This document shows positions 51,311 to 60,436 of a stretch of DNA of 64,000 nt, in pieces. Origin of the DNA: Homarus americanus (taxonomy: Eukaryota; Arthropoda; Malacostraca; Decapoda; Nephropidae). The translations under genes and the position numbers were made by a program. The stretch covers positions 34,719 to 98,718 of the forward strand of contig NW_024756803.1 in assembly GCF_018991925.1 (NCBI RefSeq). Direction: 5' to 3'. The stretch's first letter is position 1, and every line of letters starts with the position of its first letter. The notes beneath the pieces were generated by a model. That model was not told the DNA's origin. It saw nothing but the letters and a program-made list of their open reading frames with translations, and did not search any database.

Positions 51311-52875
51311 GTACCTGGGAGTGGCCACGAGGTAGCACACAGAGAGTGTCAGAGAATTGTACCTAGGAGTGACAGAGGTGTTCCTCAATAGTGTCAGAAG
51401 GTGTACCTGGGGTATCAAGGAATTGTACCTGGAAGTGTCATTGTACACAGAATTATGGGGTGGCACGGCAGGGTATCAGAGGTGTACCTGCCAGTGTCAG
51501 AAGGGTGTACCTGGCAATGACCCAGGGGCGCGACAGAGTGTCTGAGGTGTACCTGGCAGTGTTAGAGGTGTACCTTGGGTGTCTGAGGGGTGTACCTGGG
51601 ATTGTCAAGGAATTACAGGTGTCAGAGAGGGTGGCACTGGGAGGTGTCTGAGAGTGTGCCTGTGAGTGTCAGGAAGGGTACCAGGGTATAGGAACGTGTA
51701 CCTGGAAGTATAATTTGAACCTGGGAGTTTCGGAGGTGGCATGGGAGTGTCAAAGTGTACCTAGAGTGTCAGAGGTGGCACCAAGTGTCTGAGAGCGTAC
51801 CTGGCGTGTCCCCAGGGTGTACCTGGCAGTGTCTGGCCAGCACCTGGCTGTGTCAGTGGTGTACATGGGAGTGTCAGCGGTGTACCTGGGAGTGTCAGAG
51901 GTGTACCACGGGGCTGTCAGGAGTGCCCGGTGTCAGGGGTGCACACAGTGTGGTGGTGTACACAGGAGTGTCTGAGGTGTACCTGGAGGTGTCAGGTGTG
52001 TACAGAGTATGCAGTGCTGGCAGTGTCTGAAATAGCCTGCAAGTGTCAGGGGCATACACCAGGAGTATCAAGGTGTACACTTGGTATGCAGAAAGTGTAT
52101 TTGAGTATCTGAGGCTGCGAGGTAATACAGGGTGTACCTGGGAGTGTCTGAGGTACCTGCGAGTGGTATTTGCCTGGGAGTATCAGAAAGTACCAGGGAG
52201 TGCCAGGGAGGTGTACCTGGGAGCGTCAGTGGTGTACCTGGGAGTGTCAGGTGTGTACAGAGAGTGTCAGAAAGAGTACCTGCGAGTGTCAGAGGTGTAG
52301 CTGGGAGTGTCAGGGGTGGCCTGCAGGAGTGTCAGAGTGTACCTGGAAGTGTCAGGGTAGTGTCAGAGGTGTACCTGGGAGTGTCAGGGGTGTACCTGGG
52401 AGTGTCAGAGGTGTACCTCGAGTGTCAGGAGTGCCTTGGAGAGTCTGAGGTGTACCTGGAAAGTGTCAGAGGTACCTGGGAGTGTCAGAGGTGTGTCTGG
52501 GGTGTCATGTGCAAGGAGTGTCTGGGGTGCCTGGGAGTGTCTGAGATGTACCTGGCATTGTCAGCGGTGTGCCTGGGAGTGTCAGCGGTGTGCCTGGGAG
52601 TGTCAGAGGTGTACCTGGGAGTGTCAGAGTGTACCTGGGTGTCAGGGGTGTACCTGGGATTGTCAGAGGTGTGCCTGGGAGTGTCTGGGTGTACCTGGAG
52701 TGTCTGAGGTGTACCTGGGGTGTCAGGAGTACCTGGGGTGTCAGTGGTGTGCCTGGGGTGTCTGGGGTGTCCCTGGGAGTGTCAGAGGTGTACCTGGGAG
52801 TGTCAGATGTGAACCTGGGTGTGTCAGAGGTGTACCTGGGAGTGTCGGAGGTGTGCAGGTGTTGGAGGTGCACCT

Positions 52876-52908
52876 GGGGTGTCTGAGGGTGTGCCTGGGG
52901 GTGTCGGG
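52876..52908 (+). other. Canonical G-quadruplex motif
   Basis: Four runs of three or more G (52876-52879, 52887-52889, 52897-52901, 52906-52908) are separated by loops of 7, 7 and 4 bases, which fits the standard G3+N1-7 rule. It arises from satellite units in which GGGAGTGT has become GGGGTGT. Whether it folds in the cell cannot be told from sequence. Confidence 0.6.
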
Positions 52909-54980
52909 TTGACCTGCGAGTGTGAGGGTGCCTGGGGTGTCAGGGGTGTGCCTGGGGTGTCAGAGGTGTGCCTGGGAGTGTCTGGGGTGTACCTGGGGGG
53001 TGTTCCAAGAGGAGTACCTGGGAGTGTCTAAGGTGTACCTAGGGTGTCAGTGGTGTGCCTGGGGAGTGACAGGGTGTTCCTCAGTGTCAGAGGTGTGCCT
53101 GGAAGTGTCAGACAGAGTACCTGGGGTAGCAGAGGAGTACCTGGGTGTCAGAGGTGTACCTGGGAGTGTCAGGAGGTGAACCTGGGAGTGACAGGGGTGT
53201 ACCTGGGAGTGTCATTGTTGTACCTGGGAGTGTCAGGGGTGCCTGGGAGTATCGGAGGTGTACCTACCAGTGTCAGAGGTGTACCTGGGGTGTAGAGGTT
53301 ATGCCTCAGGTGTCAAGGTGTGTGCGGGTGTGAGGGTGAACCTGGGGAGTGTCAGGGGTGTACCTGGGAGTGTCAGAGGTGTGCGTGGGAGTGTCTGGGG
53401 TGTGCCTCAGGTGTCAGAGGTGTGCCTGGTAGTGTCATTGGTGTACCTGGGGAGTGTCAGGGGTGTACCTGGAAGTGTCAGAGGTGCTTGGGGTGTCTGA
53501 GGTGTGCCTTGGACTGTCAGGGAGTACCTGGGGAGTGTCAGGGGTGTACCTGGGGTGTCTGGGGTGTGCCTGGGAGTGTCTGAGGTGTGCCTGGGGTGTC
53601 AGTGTACCTGGAAGTGTCAGCGGTGGTACCTGGGAGTGTCAGGGAGTATACCTGGGAGTATCAAGGTGTACCTTGGAGTGTCAGAGGTGTTTTGGGAGTA
53701 TCTGGGAGTACCTGGGGTGTCTGAGGTGTACCTGAGAGTGTCTGAGGGGTACCTGGGTGTAAGTGTTGGACCTGGGGTATCAGAGATGTGCCAGGAGTGC
53801 CAGAGGTGTACCTGGGAGTGTCAGTGGTGTACCTGCGAGTGTCAGGGTGTACCTGGGAAATGAGGGTGTACCTGGGGAGTGTATGGTGTGCCTGGGGAGT
53901 GTCAGGTGCTGAAGGTGTCAAAGTACCTGCGAGTGTCAGAGGTGTAACTGGGGTGTCAGGGGTGTACCTGGGAGTGTCAGAGATGTACCTGGAAGTGTCA
54001 GAGGTGGTGCCTTGGAGTGTCAGAGGTGTACCTGGGGAGTGTCAGGGGTGTGCCTGGGAGTGTCAGAGGTGTACCTCAGGTGTCAGGGAGTGTGCCTGGG
54101 AGAGTCTGAGGTTTACCTGGAAGTGTCAGAGGGAGTACCTGGGAGTGTCAGAGGTGTGTCTGGGAGTGTCAATGTGCACCTGAGAGTGTCTGGGGTGTAC
54201 CTGGGAGTGTCTGAGATGTACCTGGCATTGTCAGAGAGTACCTGGGAGTGTCAGTGGTGTACCTGGGGAGTGTCTGGGGTGTCCTGGAGTGTCAGAGGTG
54301 TACCTGGGAGTGTCAGATGTGAACCTGGGTGTGTCAGAGGTGTACCTGGGGAGTGTCGGAGGTGTGCCTGGGAGTGTTGGAGGTGCACCTGGGAGTGTCT
54401 GAGGGTGTGCCTGGGAGTGTCGGAGGGTGTACCTGCGAGTGTGAGGGTGTACCTGGGGTGTCAGGGGTGTGCCTGGGGTGTCAGAGGTGTACCTGGGGAG
54501 TGTCTGGGTGGACCTGGGGAGTGTTCAGAGGAGTACCTGGGAGTGTCTAAGGTGTGACCTAGGAGTGTCAGTGGTGTACCTGGGAGTGACATAGGTGTTC
54601 CTCAGGTGTCAGAGGTGCCTGGAAGTGTCAGACAGTACCTGGGAGTAGCAGAGGAGTACCTGGGTGTGTCAGGGGTGTACCTGGGAGTGTCAGGTGAACC
54701 TGGGAGTGTCAGGGGTGTACCTGGGGTGTGCTGTGTTGTACCTGGGAGTGTCAGGGTGTACCTGGGAGTATCGGAGGTGTACCTGCCAGTGTCAGAGGTG
54801 TACCTGGGGTGTTGGGGTGTACCTCAGGTGTCAAGAGGTGTACCTGGGGTGTGAGGTGAACCTGGGAGTGTCAGAGGTGTGCCTGGGGTGTCAGAGGTGT
54901 ACCTGGGAGTGTCTGAGGTGTGCCTCAGGTGTCAGAGGTGTACCTGGTAGTGTCATTGGTGTACCTGGGGAGTGTCAGAG

Positions 54981-55071
54981 GTTAGGTTAGGTTGGGTTGG
55001 GTTGGGTTAGGTTGGATTAGGTTAGGTTAGGTTAGGTTAGGATAGGTTAGGTTAGGTTATGTTAGGTTAGG
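54981..55071 (+). repeat. (TTAGG)n telomere-type block A, left part
   Basis: The satellite ends with GTGTCAGAG and passes directly into GGTTAGGTTAGG-type pentamers with a few TTGGG, GGATTAGG and TTATG variants. TTAGG is the standard arthropod telomere repeat. The block is short and has satellite beyond it, so it is interstitial as assembled. The G-rich strand reads to the right. Confidence 0.9.
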
Positions 55072-55203
55072 TGAATTTTAGTTAGTTTTACTTCTTTTCA
55101 CGAAAAACACTCAGTTTCAGACAAAAACCAATACTTATTTTTATCTTCTTTTCACGGAAAACACTTAATTTATTTTCAAAACACTGATTTTCAGTGTTAG
55201 AGG
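55072..55203 (+). repeat. AT-rich element inside the TTAGG block (copy 1)
   Basis: About 130 bp of AT-rich DNA splits the TTAGG block. It contains two direct copies of CTTCTTTTCACG, 54 bp apart (55091 and 55145), each followed by A/G-AAAACACT. It also has an 8-bp inverted repeat with a 3-base loop at 55180-55198 (AACACTGA, TTT, TCAGTGTT). It ends GTGTTAGAGG, the same word as a common satellite variant, before TTAGG resumes. Two related copies lie in inverted orientation in the CCTAA block. No coding capacity; family unknown. Confidence 0.75.
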
Positions 55204-55291
55204 TTAGGTTAGGTTAGGTTAGGTTAGGTTAGGTAAAGTTAGGTTAGGTTAGGTTAGGTTAGGTAAGGTTAGGTTAGGTTAGGTTAGGTTT
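55204..55291 (+). repeat. (TTAGG)n telomere-type block A, right part
   Basis: Nearly pure TTAGG pentamers with two TAAAG/TAAGG variants. They end GGTTAGGTTTGG and join the C-rich strand of the satellite at TACACTCCC. The same 21-bp junction occurs in inverted form at 59647-59667. Confidence 0.9.
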
Positions 55292-58285
55292 GGTACACTC
55301 CCAGGTACACCTCTGACACGCCCAGGTCCGCCTCCGACACTCCCAGGTACAACTCCGACACTCCCAGGTAAACCTCCAATACTCCTAGGTACATCTCTGA
55401 CACTCCCAGGTACACCTCTGACACTCCTAGGTATTCCTCTGACACTCCCTAGTACACCTCTGACACTCCAAGGTACACCTCAGACACTCCCTGGTACACC
55501 TCTGACACTCCCAGGTACAACTCTTTCACTCCCTGGTTTTCCCCTGACACTCCCAGGTACACCTCAGACACTCCCAGGTACACCTCAGACACTCCTAGGT
55601 ACTCCTCTCACACTATTAGGTACACCTCTCACACTCCCAGGTTCTCCTGTGACACTCCCTGGTAATTCTCTGACACTCCAGGGTACAGGTCAGAGACTCC
55701 CAAGTACACCTCTGACATTCCCAGACACACCTCTGACACTCCCAGGTACACCGCTGACACTGCCAGGTACACCTCTGACACTCCATGTACAAATCCGACA
55801 CTCCCAAGTACACCTTTGACACTTTCAGGTACTCCACTGACACTCCCTGGTACACTCCTGACACTCCCAGGTACACATCTGACATTCCAAGGTACACCTC
55901 TGACACTCGCAGGTACACCTCCGACCCTCCCAGGTACACCTCTAACACTCACAGGTACACCTCTGATACTCCCAGGTACACCTCTGACACTCCCAGGTAC
56001 ACCTCTGACACTCCTAGGTACTCCTCTGTCACTCCCTGATACACCTTTAACACTCCCAGGAACACGTCAGACACTTCTAGGTACACCTCTCACACTCGCA
56101 GGTACACCTCAGACACTCCCAGGTACACCTCTTTCACTCCCTGGTTCTCCCCTAACACTCCCAGGTACACCTCAGACACTCCCAGGTACACATCAGACTC
56201 TCCCAGGTACACCTCTGACACTCCCAGGTACACCTTCGATATTCCCAGGTACACCTCCGATATTCCAAGGTACACCTCCGGTACTCCCAGGTACACCTTT
56301 GAGACTCCCAGGTACTTCTCTGACACTCCCAGGTCCGCCTCCGACACTCCCAGGTACAACTCCGACACTCCCAGGTAAACCTCCGATACTCCTAGGTACA
56401 CCTCTGACACTCCCAGGTACAACTCTGACACTCCTAGATATTCCTCTGACACTCCCTGGTACACCTCTGACACTCCCAGGTACACCTCAAACACTCCCCG
56501 GTACACCTCAGACACTCCCAGGTACACCTCTTTCACTCCCTGGTTCTCCCCTAACACTCCCAGGTACACCTCAGACACTCCCAGGTACACCTCAGATACT
56601 CCCAGGTACACCGATGACACTCCCTAGTACACCTCAGACACTTCTATGTACACCTCTCACACTCGCAGGTACACCTCAGACACTCACAGGTACTCCTCAG
56701 GCACTCCCAGGTACACCTAAGACACTCCCAGGCACACCTCTGACACTCCCAGGTACACCGCTGACACTGCCAGGTACACCACTGACACTCCATGTACACA
56801 GCCGACACTCCCAGGTACACCTCTGACACTCCCATGTACTCCACTGACACTCCCTGGTACACACCCCTGACACTCCAAGGTACACCTCAGACACTCCCAG
56901 GTACACCTCAGGCACTCCTAGGCACACCTCTCACACTATTAGGTACAACTCTCACACTCCCAGGTTCTCCTGTGACACTCCCTGGTAAATCTCTGACACT
57001 CCCGGGTACAGCTCAGACACTCCCAGGTACAGCTCAGACACTCCCAGGTACACCTCTGACATTCTCAGACACACCTCTGACACTCCCAGGTACACCGCTG
57101 ACACTGCCAGGTACACCTCTGACACTCCATGTACACATCCGACACTCCCAGGTACACCTCTTTCACTCCCAGGTACACCTCTAACACTCACAGGTACACC
57201 TCTGACACTCCCAGGTACACCTCTGACACTCCCAGGTACACCTCTGACACTCCCAGGTACACCTCTGACATTCACAGGTACACCTCTGACACTCGTAGGT
57301 ACTCCTCTGTCACTACCTGATACACCTCCCCAACACTCACAGGTACACCTCTGTACTCCCTAGGTATTCCTCTGACACTCCTGGTACACTCTGACCTCCC
57401 AGGTGCCTCTGACACTCCAGGTACCTCTGACACTCCAGGTACACCTCTGACATTCCACAGGTACCTTTGACACTCCTAGGTACTCCTCTGTCACTACCTG
57501 ATACCTCTTACACTCCACAGGTACAGCCTGACACTCCCAGGTGCACCTCAGACACTCACGCAGGTGCACCTCCGACCTCCCAGGTACCTCTGGCCTCCCA
57601 GGTGCCTCCCCAGCCTCCTAGGTATTCCTCTGACCTCCTGGTGCACTCTGGCCTCCTGGTACCTCAGCCTCCCAGGTACACCTCAGACACTCCATGTACC
57701 TCCGACACACCCAGGTACACCTCCTGGCCTCCGTTGCTCCACTGACCTCCCTGGTACCCCTGACCCTCCCAGGTACACCTCTGACACTCCCAGGTACACC
57801 TTTGACACTCCCAGGTACACCTCAGACACTCCCAGGTACACCCCCAGACACTCCCAGGTGCACTTCTCACACTCCCAGGTACAGCTCGACTTGCTCCAGG
57901 TACACCCTCTGACCTCCCTAATTGCACCTCTGATATTCCCAGGTACACCTCCGATATTCCCAAATGCCTCCGATACTCCCAGGTACCTTTTGAGACTCCC
58001 AGGTACTTAACTGACCTCCCTGGTATATACCTATGATATTCCAGGTGCCTCCTGACCTCCCAGGTCCTCCGACCTCCAGATACAACTCCGACACTCCACG
58101 TTAAACCTCCGATACTCCTAGGTACACCTCCTGACCTCCCAAGTGCCCCTATGACCTCCTAGGTATTCCTCTGACACTCCTGGTACACCCCTAACACTCC
58201 AGGTACACCTCCTGACACTCCCAGGTACACCAGACCTCCACTGCAGATACTCCCAGGTACACCTCAGACACTCCCAGGTACACCT
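55292..58285 (-). repeat. Satellite array in reverse orientation (first)
   Basis: Units read as the reverse complement (CTCTGACACTCCCAGGTACA on the + strand). Markers A, B, C and D of the main array are not seen. Instead there is a distinct composite of CCGCCTCCGACACTCCC, CAACTCCGACACTCCC, TAAACCTCCGATACTCC and TATTCCTCTGACACTCCC at about 55325, 56331 and, degraded, 58063. An F composite (GATATTCC units then TTTGAGACTCCC) occurs at about 56225 and 57935. Units are regular to about 57300 and then carry many losses (GACCTCCC). The open frames here (for example + 55816-56826) are LTLPGTP heptads of the repeat. Confidence 0.93.
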
Positions 58286-59655
58286 CTCTGGGAGTGTCGA
58301 GAATAACAGGGAAGTGTCTGAGATACCTATGAGTGTCAGAAATGTCCGAGGTGTCGGAAAAACCTGGGGTGTCAGCAACACCAGAATGTGCAGGCCTGGG
58401 AATTATCGGAGGTGTGCGCAGAGATGTCAGAGGTATACCTGGAGTGTCAGATGTGTACCTGGGGTGTGGGAGTTCAGAGGTGTGCCTGCAGGTATCAGGG
58501 GTTTACCTGGGGGGTGTCAGGAGAATAGCCTGGTGTGTCAGAGGTGTACTTAGGAAGTCAGAAGGTGTGCCTGGAGTGTCAGCGGTGTACCTGGGGAAGT
58601 CTCTGAGCTAGCTACCTGGGAATCAGAGAATGTACCTGGGAGTGTCAGAGGTGTACCTGGGAGTGTCAGAGGTGTGCCTGAAGTGTCAGGCTCAACCTCC
58701 GGAGTTCAGAGGTGGACCTGCGATGTCCAGAGGTTTACCTGGGAGTGTCAGAAATTTCACGAGAGTGTGAGAAGTGTACCTGGGAGTGTCTGGGGTGTAC
58801 CTGGGAGGTGTCTGGGGTGTACCTGGGAGTGTCAGGTGTACCCTGGCAGTGTCTGAAGTGTGCCTGCCAGTGTCAGCAGTGTACCTGGGAGTGTCTGGTG
58901 TACCTGGGGTGTTAGAGGTGTATCAGGGGTGACAGAGGTACCTAGGAGTGTCAGGGGTGTACCTGAGGTGTGAGAAAGAGAGTGCCTGGGAGTGTCTGCG
59001 GGGCTGTGCCTGGGGTGTGGGGTGTACCTGGGGAGTGTCAGGGAGGTGGCACCAGGGAGTGCCAGTGGAGTGCCTGGGAGTGTCAAGGTGTACCTGGGAG
59101 TGTCATTGGAGTACGTGGGAGTGTCAGAGGTGTACCTGGGAGTGTCGGAGGTATACATGGAGTGTCAGGGTGTACCTGGCAGTGTCAGCATGCCTTGGAG
59201 TGTCAGAGGTGTGCCTGGGAATGTCAAAGAGTGTGCCTGGGTGTTTCTAGGTGTGCCTGGGGAGTGTCTGGGGTGAACCCAGGGAGTGTCAGAGAAGTAC
59301 CAGGGGGTGTCTGGGGAGGGAGACCTGTGTGAGTGTGAGAGGTGTGCCTGAGTCTGAGAGGTGTGCCTAGAATGGGGGCTGTGCTGCAAGTGTCAGAGGT
59401 GTGCCTGGGGGTGTCTGAGGTGTTCCTGGGGTGTCTGGGGTGTGCCTGGGAGGAGTCAGGAGGGGAGCCAGAGGTGAAAGAGGTGTACCTGGGGTGTCAG
59501 AGGTGTACCAGGGGAGTGTCTGGGGTGTGCCTGGGGAGTGTCATAGGTGTGCCAGGGGAGTGTCAGAGAGGTGCACTTGGGGAGTATCGGAGGTGTACCT
59601 GGGAGTGTCAGAGGTGTACCTGGGAGTATCAGGGAATTGTACCTGGGGAGTGTAC
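58286..59655 (+). repeat. Satellite array, forward orientation, eroded
   Basis: Orientation flips abruptly at about 58286, where GGTACACCTCT runs into CTGGGAGTGTC. Many units are disrupted (GAATTATCGG, GCTAGCTACC). Read backwards from 59655, the order of unusual units is collinear with 55292-56050 read forwards: a CTTTCAC unit, a TCTCACACT/TCTCAGACT pair, a GACATTCCCAG unit, a GCTGACACTGCC unit, a CACTCCATGTA unit, a TACTCCA(C/A)TGACACTCCC unit. It is therefore an inverted copy of that stretch. Confidence 0.85.
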
Positions 59656-59680
59656 CAAACCTAACCTAACCTCACCTAAC
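59656..59680 (-). repeat. (CCTAA)n telomere-type block B, left part
   Basis: CCTAA pentamers follow the satellite at TGTACCAAACC, the inverse of the junction at 55282-55302. The G-rich strand points left, towards block A. Confidence 0.85.
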
Positions 59681-59813
59681 CTCTAACACACTGAAAATCA
59701 GTGTTTTGAAATGAAATTAAGCATTGCATTGAAAAGCAGATAAAAATAAGTAAAATACATTGGTTTTTATCTAAAACTGATGTTTTCTTGAAATGATAAA
59801 CTAACTAAAATTT
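59681..59813 (-). repeat. AT-rich element (copy 2, inverted)
   Basis: The reverse complement matches the element at 55072-55203 along its length: CTCTAACAC, the ACTGAAAATCAGT hairpin at about 59688-59702, GTTTTGAAAT, AAATTAAG, AAGCAGATAAAAATAAGTA, TTGGTTTTTATCT, AAACTGAT and AACTAACTAAAATTTACC. It differs by small substitutions and a few bases of insertion. Confidence 0.75.
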
Positions 59814-59888
59814 ACCTAACCTAACACAAAACTAACCTAACCTATCTAACCTAACCTAACTAACCTAACCTAACCTAACCTAACTAAT
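59814..59888 (-). repeat. (CCTAA)n telomere-type block B, middle part
   Basis: Mostly CCTAA pentamers, with an ACACAAAACTAA interruption and a CTATCTAAC variant, between two AT-rich element copies. Confidence 0.85.
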
Positions 59889-60048
59889 CGTGAAAAGAAG
59901 TAAAACTAACTTCAAAACAACAGAGAGTTCTTCAAAAACACGGCACATGTTTGAAAATATGTACAACTAACTAAAAAGTGTTTTTGTAAGGAAATTCAAC
60001 GATTTCCGTGAGTGTTTCGTGAAAAGAAGTAAAACAACTAAAATTCAC
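59889..60048 (-). repeat. AT-rich element (copy 3, diverged)
   Basis: Begins and nearly ends with CGTGAAAAGAAGTAAAAC (59889-59906 and 60018-60035), the reverse complement of the direct repeat found inside copy 1. It finishes AACTAAAATTCACTTAACC, matching the inverse of the start of copy 1. The middle (CGGCACATGTTTG and similar) is not shared, so this copy is rearranged or carries extra sequence. No open frame is seen. Confidence 0.65.
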
Positions 60049-60366
60049 TTAACCTAGCTTTAACCTAATAATAACCTAACCTAGCAGCCCAGCCTAACCT
60101 AACCTAACCTAACACAACACAACACAATAACCTAGCCTATTTAGCCAAGCCTAACACAACTTTAGCCACCAACACAACACCAACACAAGCACAACATAAC
60201 CCTAACACAAACAAGCAACCAAGCCTGACAGAGCCTGGCCTGACACAACACCAACCTGGCACAACAAGCCTAACTAACTTCTTCTTAGCCAAGCCTAACT
60301 TCAATCAACCTAACCTAACCTAGCAACCTAACCTAACCTAACCTAACCTACCTAACCTAACCTAAC
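60049..60366 (-). repeat. Degenerate CCTAA block with ACACA variants
   Basis: CCTAA pentamers alternate with CACAA, AGCCTAAC, CAACACAA and TTTAGCC variants, then return to clean CCTAA at about 60315-60366. This is what decayed telomere-type DNA, or noisy base calling of it, looks like. No gene seen. Confidence 0.8.
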
Positions 60367-60376
60367 CTAGGTTAGG
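60361..60376. repeat. 16-bp perfect palindrome at a telomeric strand switch
   Basis: CCTAACCTAGGTTAGG is its own reverse complement. It marks the exact point where C-strand pentamers turn into G-strand pentamers. The neighbouring bases (A on both sides) end the symmetry. Confidence 0.85.
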
Positions 60377-60436
60377 ATTGGGATTGGAATGAGATTAGAA
60401 TTAGAATGACAAGTAAGTGGAATGGAAACAAATTTA
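60377..60436. other. Degenerate flank between telomeric DNA and satellite
   Basis: GGATTGGGATTGG and GATTAGAATTAGAATGAC look like decayed TTAGG-type words. They are followed by about 35 bp (ACAAGTAAGTGGAATGG and on) with no similarity to the satellite or the telomere repeat. Satellite in reverse orientation starts at about 60437. Confidence 0.55.

Larger units (their letters stand above)
1..54980 (+). repeat. Main 21-bp satellite array, G-rich strand on +
   Basis: The whole stretch is built from a 21-bp unit with core GTACCTGGGAGTGTCAGAG and a GT linker, visible by eye from the first base to 54980. Common variants are TCTGAG or TCAGCG or TCAGTG for TCAGAG, GGCAGTGT for GGGAGTGT, GTATCGG, and a two-base loss that turns GGGAGTGTCAG into GGGAGGTCAG. 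The unit has 9 G, 3 C, 5 T and 4 A, so the strand has a strong constant G skew. Nearly every unit has a GTAC site. No promoter, splice structure, start context or non-repetitive codon pattern is seen anywhere. All long open frames (for example 423 codons on - at 8787-10058 and 426 codons on + at 18357-19637) are heptad translations of the unit. Sub-blocks are described in separate entries. Confidence 0.97.
47497..54980 (+). repeat. Satellite sub-block, G-enriched and eroded
   Basis: Here GGGAGTGTC is very often GGGGTGTC, GGGGAGTGTC or GGGAGGTGTC. Between about 48.2 and 52.4 kb there are frequent AATT, CAC and GCC intrusions (for example GAATTGTACC). Marker A is recognisable near 47712, 49990 and 53690, and E near 48165 and 54170. 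From 52.5 kb the array is cleaner again and leads directly into the telomere-type block at 54981. The most G-rich stretch is 52.7-53.6 kb. Confidence 0.8.

Noticed and set aside
1..54980. CRISPR array
   Set aside because: Short direct repeats are present, but they abut with no unique spacers of constant size, and the context is eukaryotic satellite.
55072..55203. TTAGG-targeted non-LTR retrotransposon (SART/TRAS type)
   Set aside because: The location fits, but the element is about 130 bp, has no reverse transcriptase or other coding sequence, no poly-A tail, and is shared by copies in the same structure.
54981..55291. True chromosome end
   Set aside because: Satellite continues for kilobases beyond the block, so as assembled it is interstitial; only reads could show otherwise.
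55816..56826. 336-codon proline/threonine-rich frame resembling a mucin or structural protein
   Set aside because: It is the reverse-complement satellite read in frame; the same peptide appears in every - array and on the - strand of the + array.
58286..59655. Simple fold-back read artefact mirroring 55292-58285
   Set aside because: Arms differ in length by more than twofold and only the part nearest the telomeric junction is clearly collinear; artefact remains possible but is not proven.
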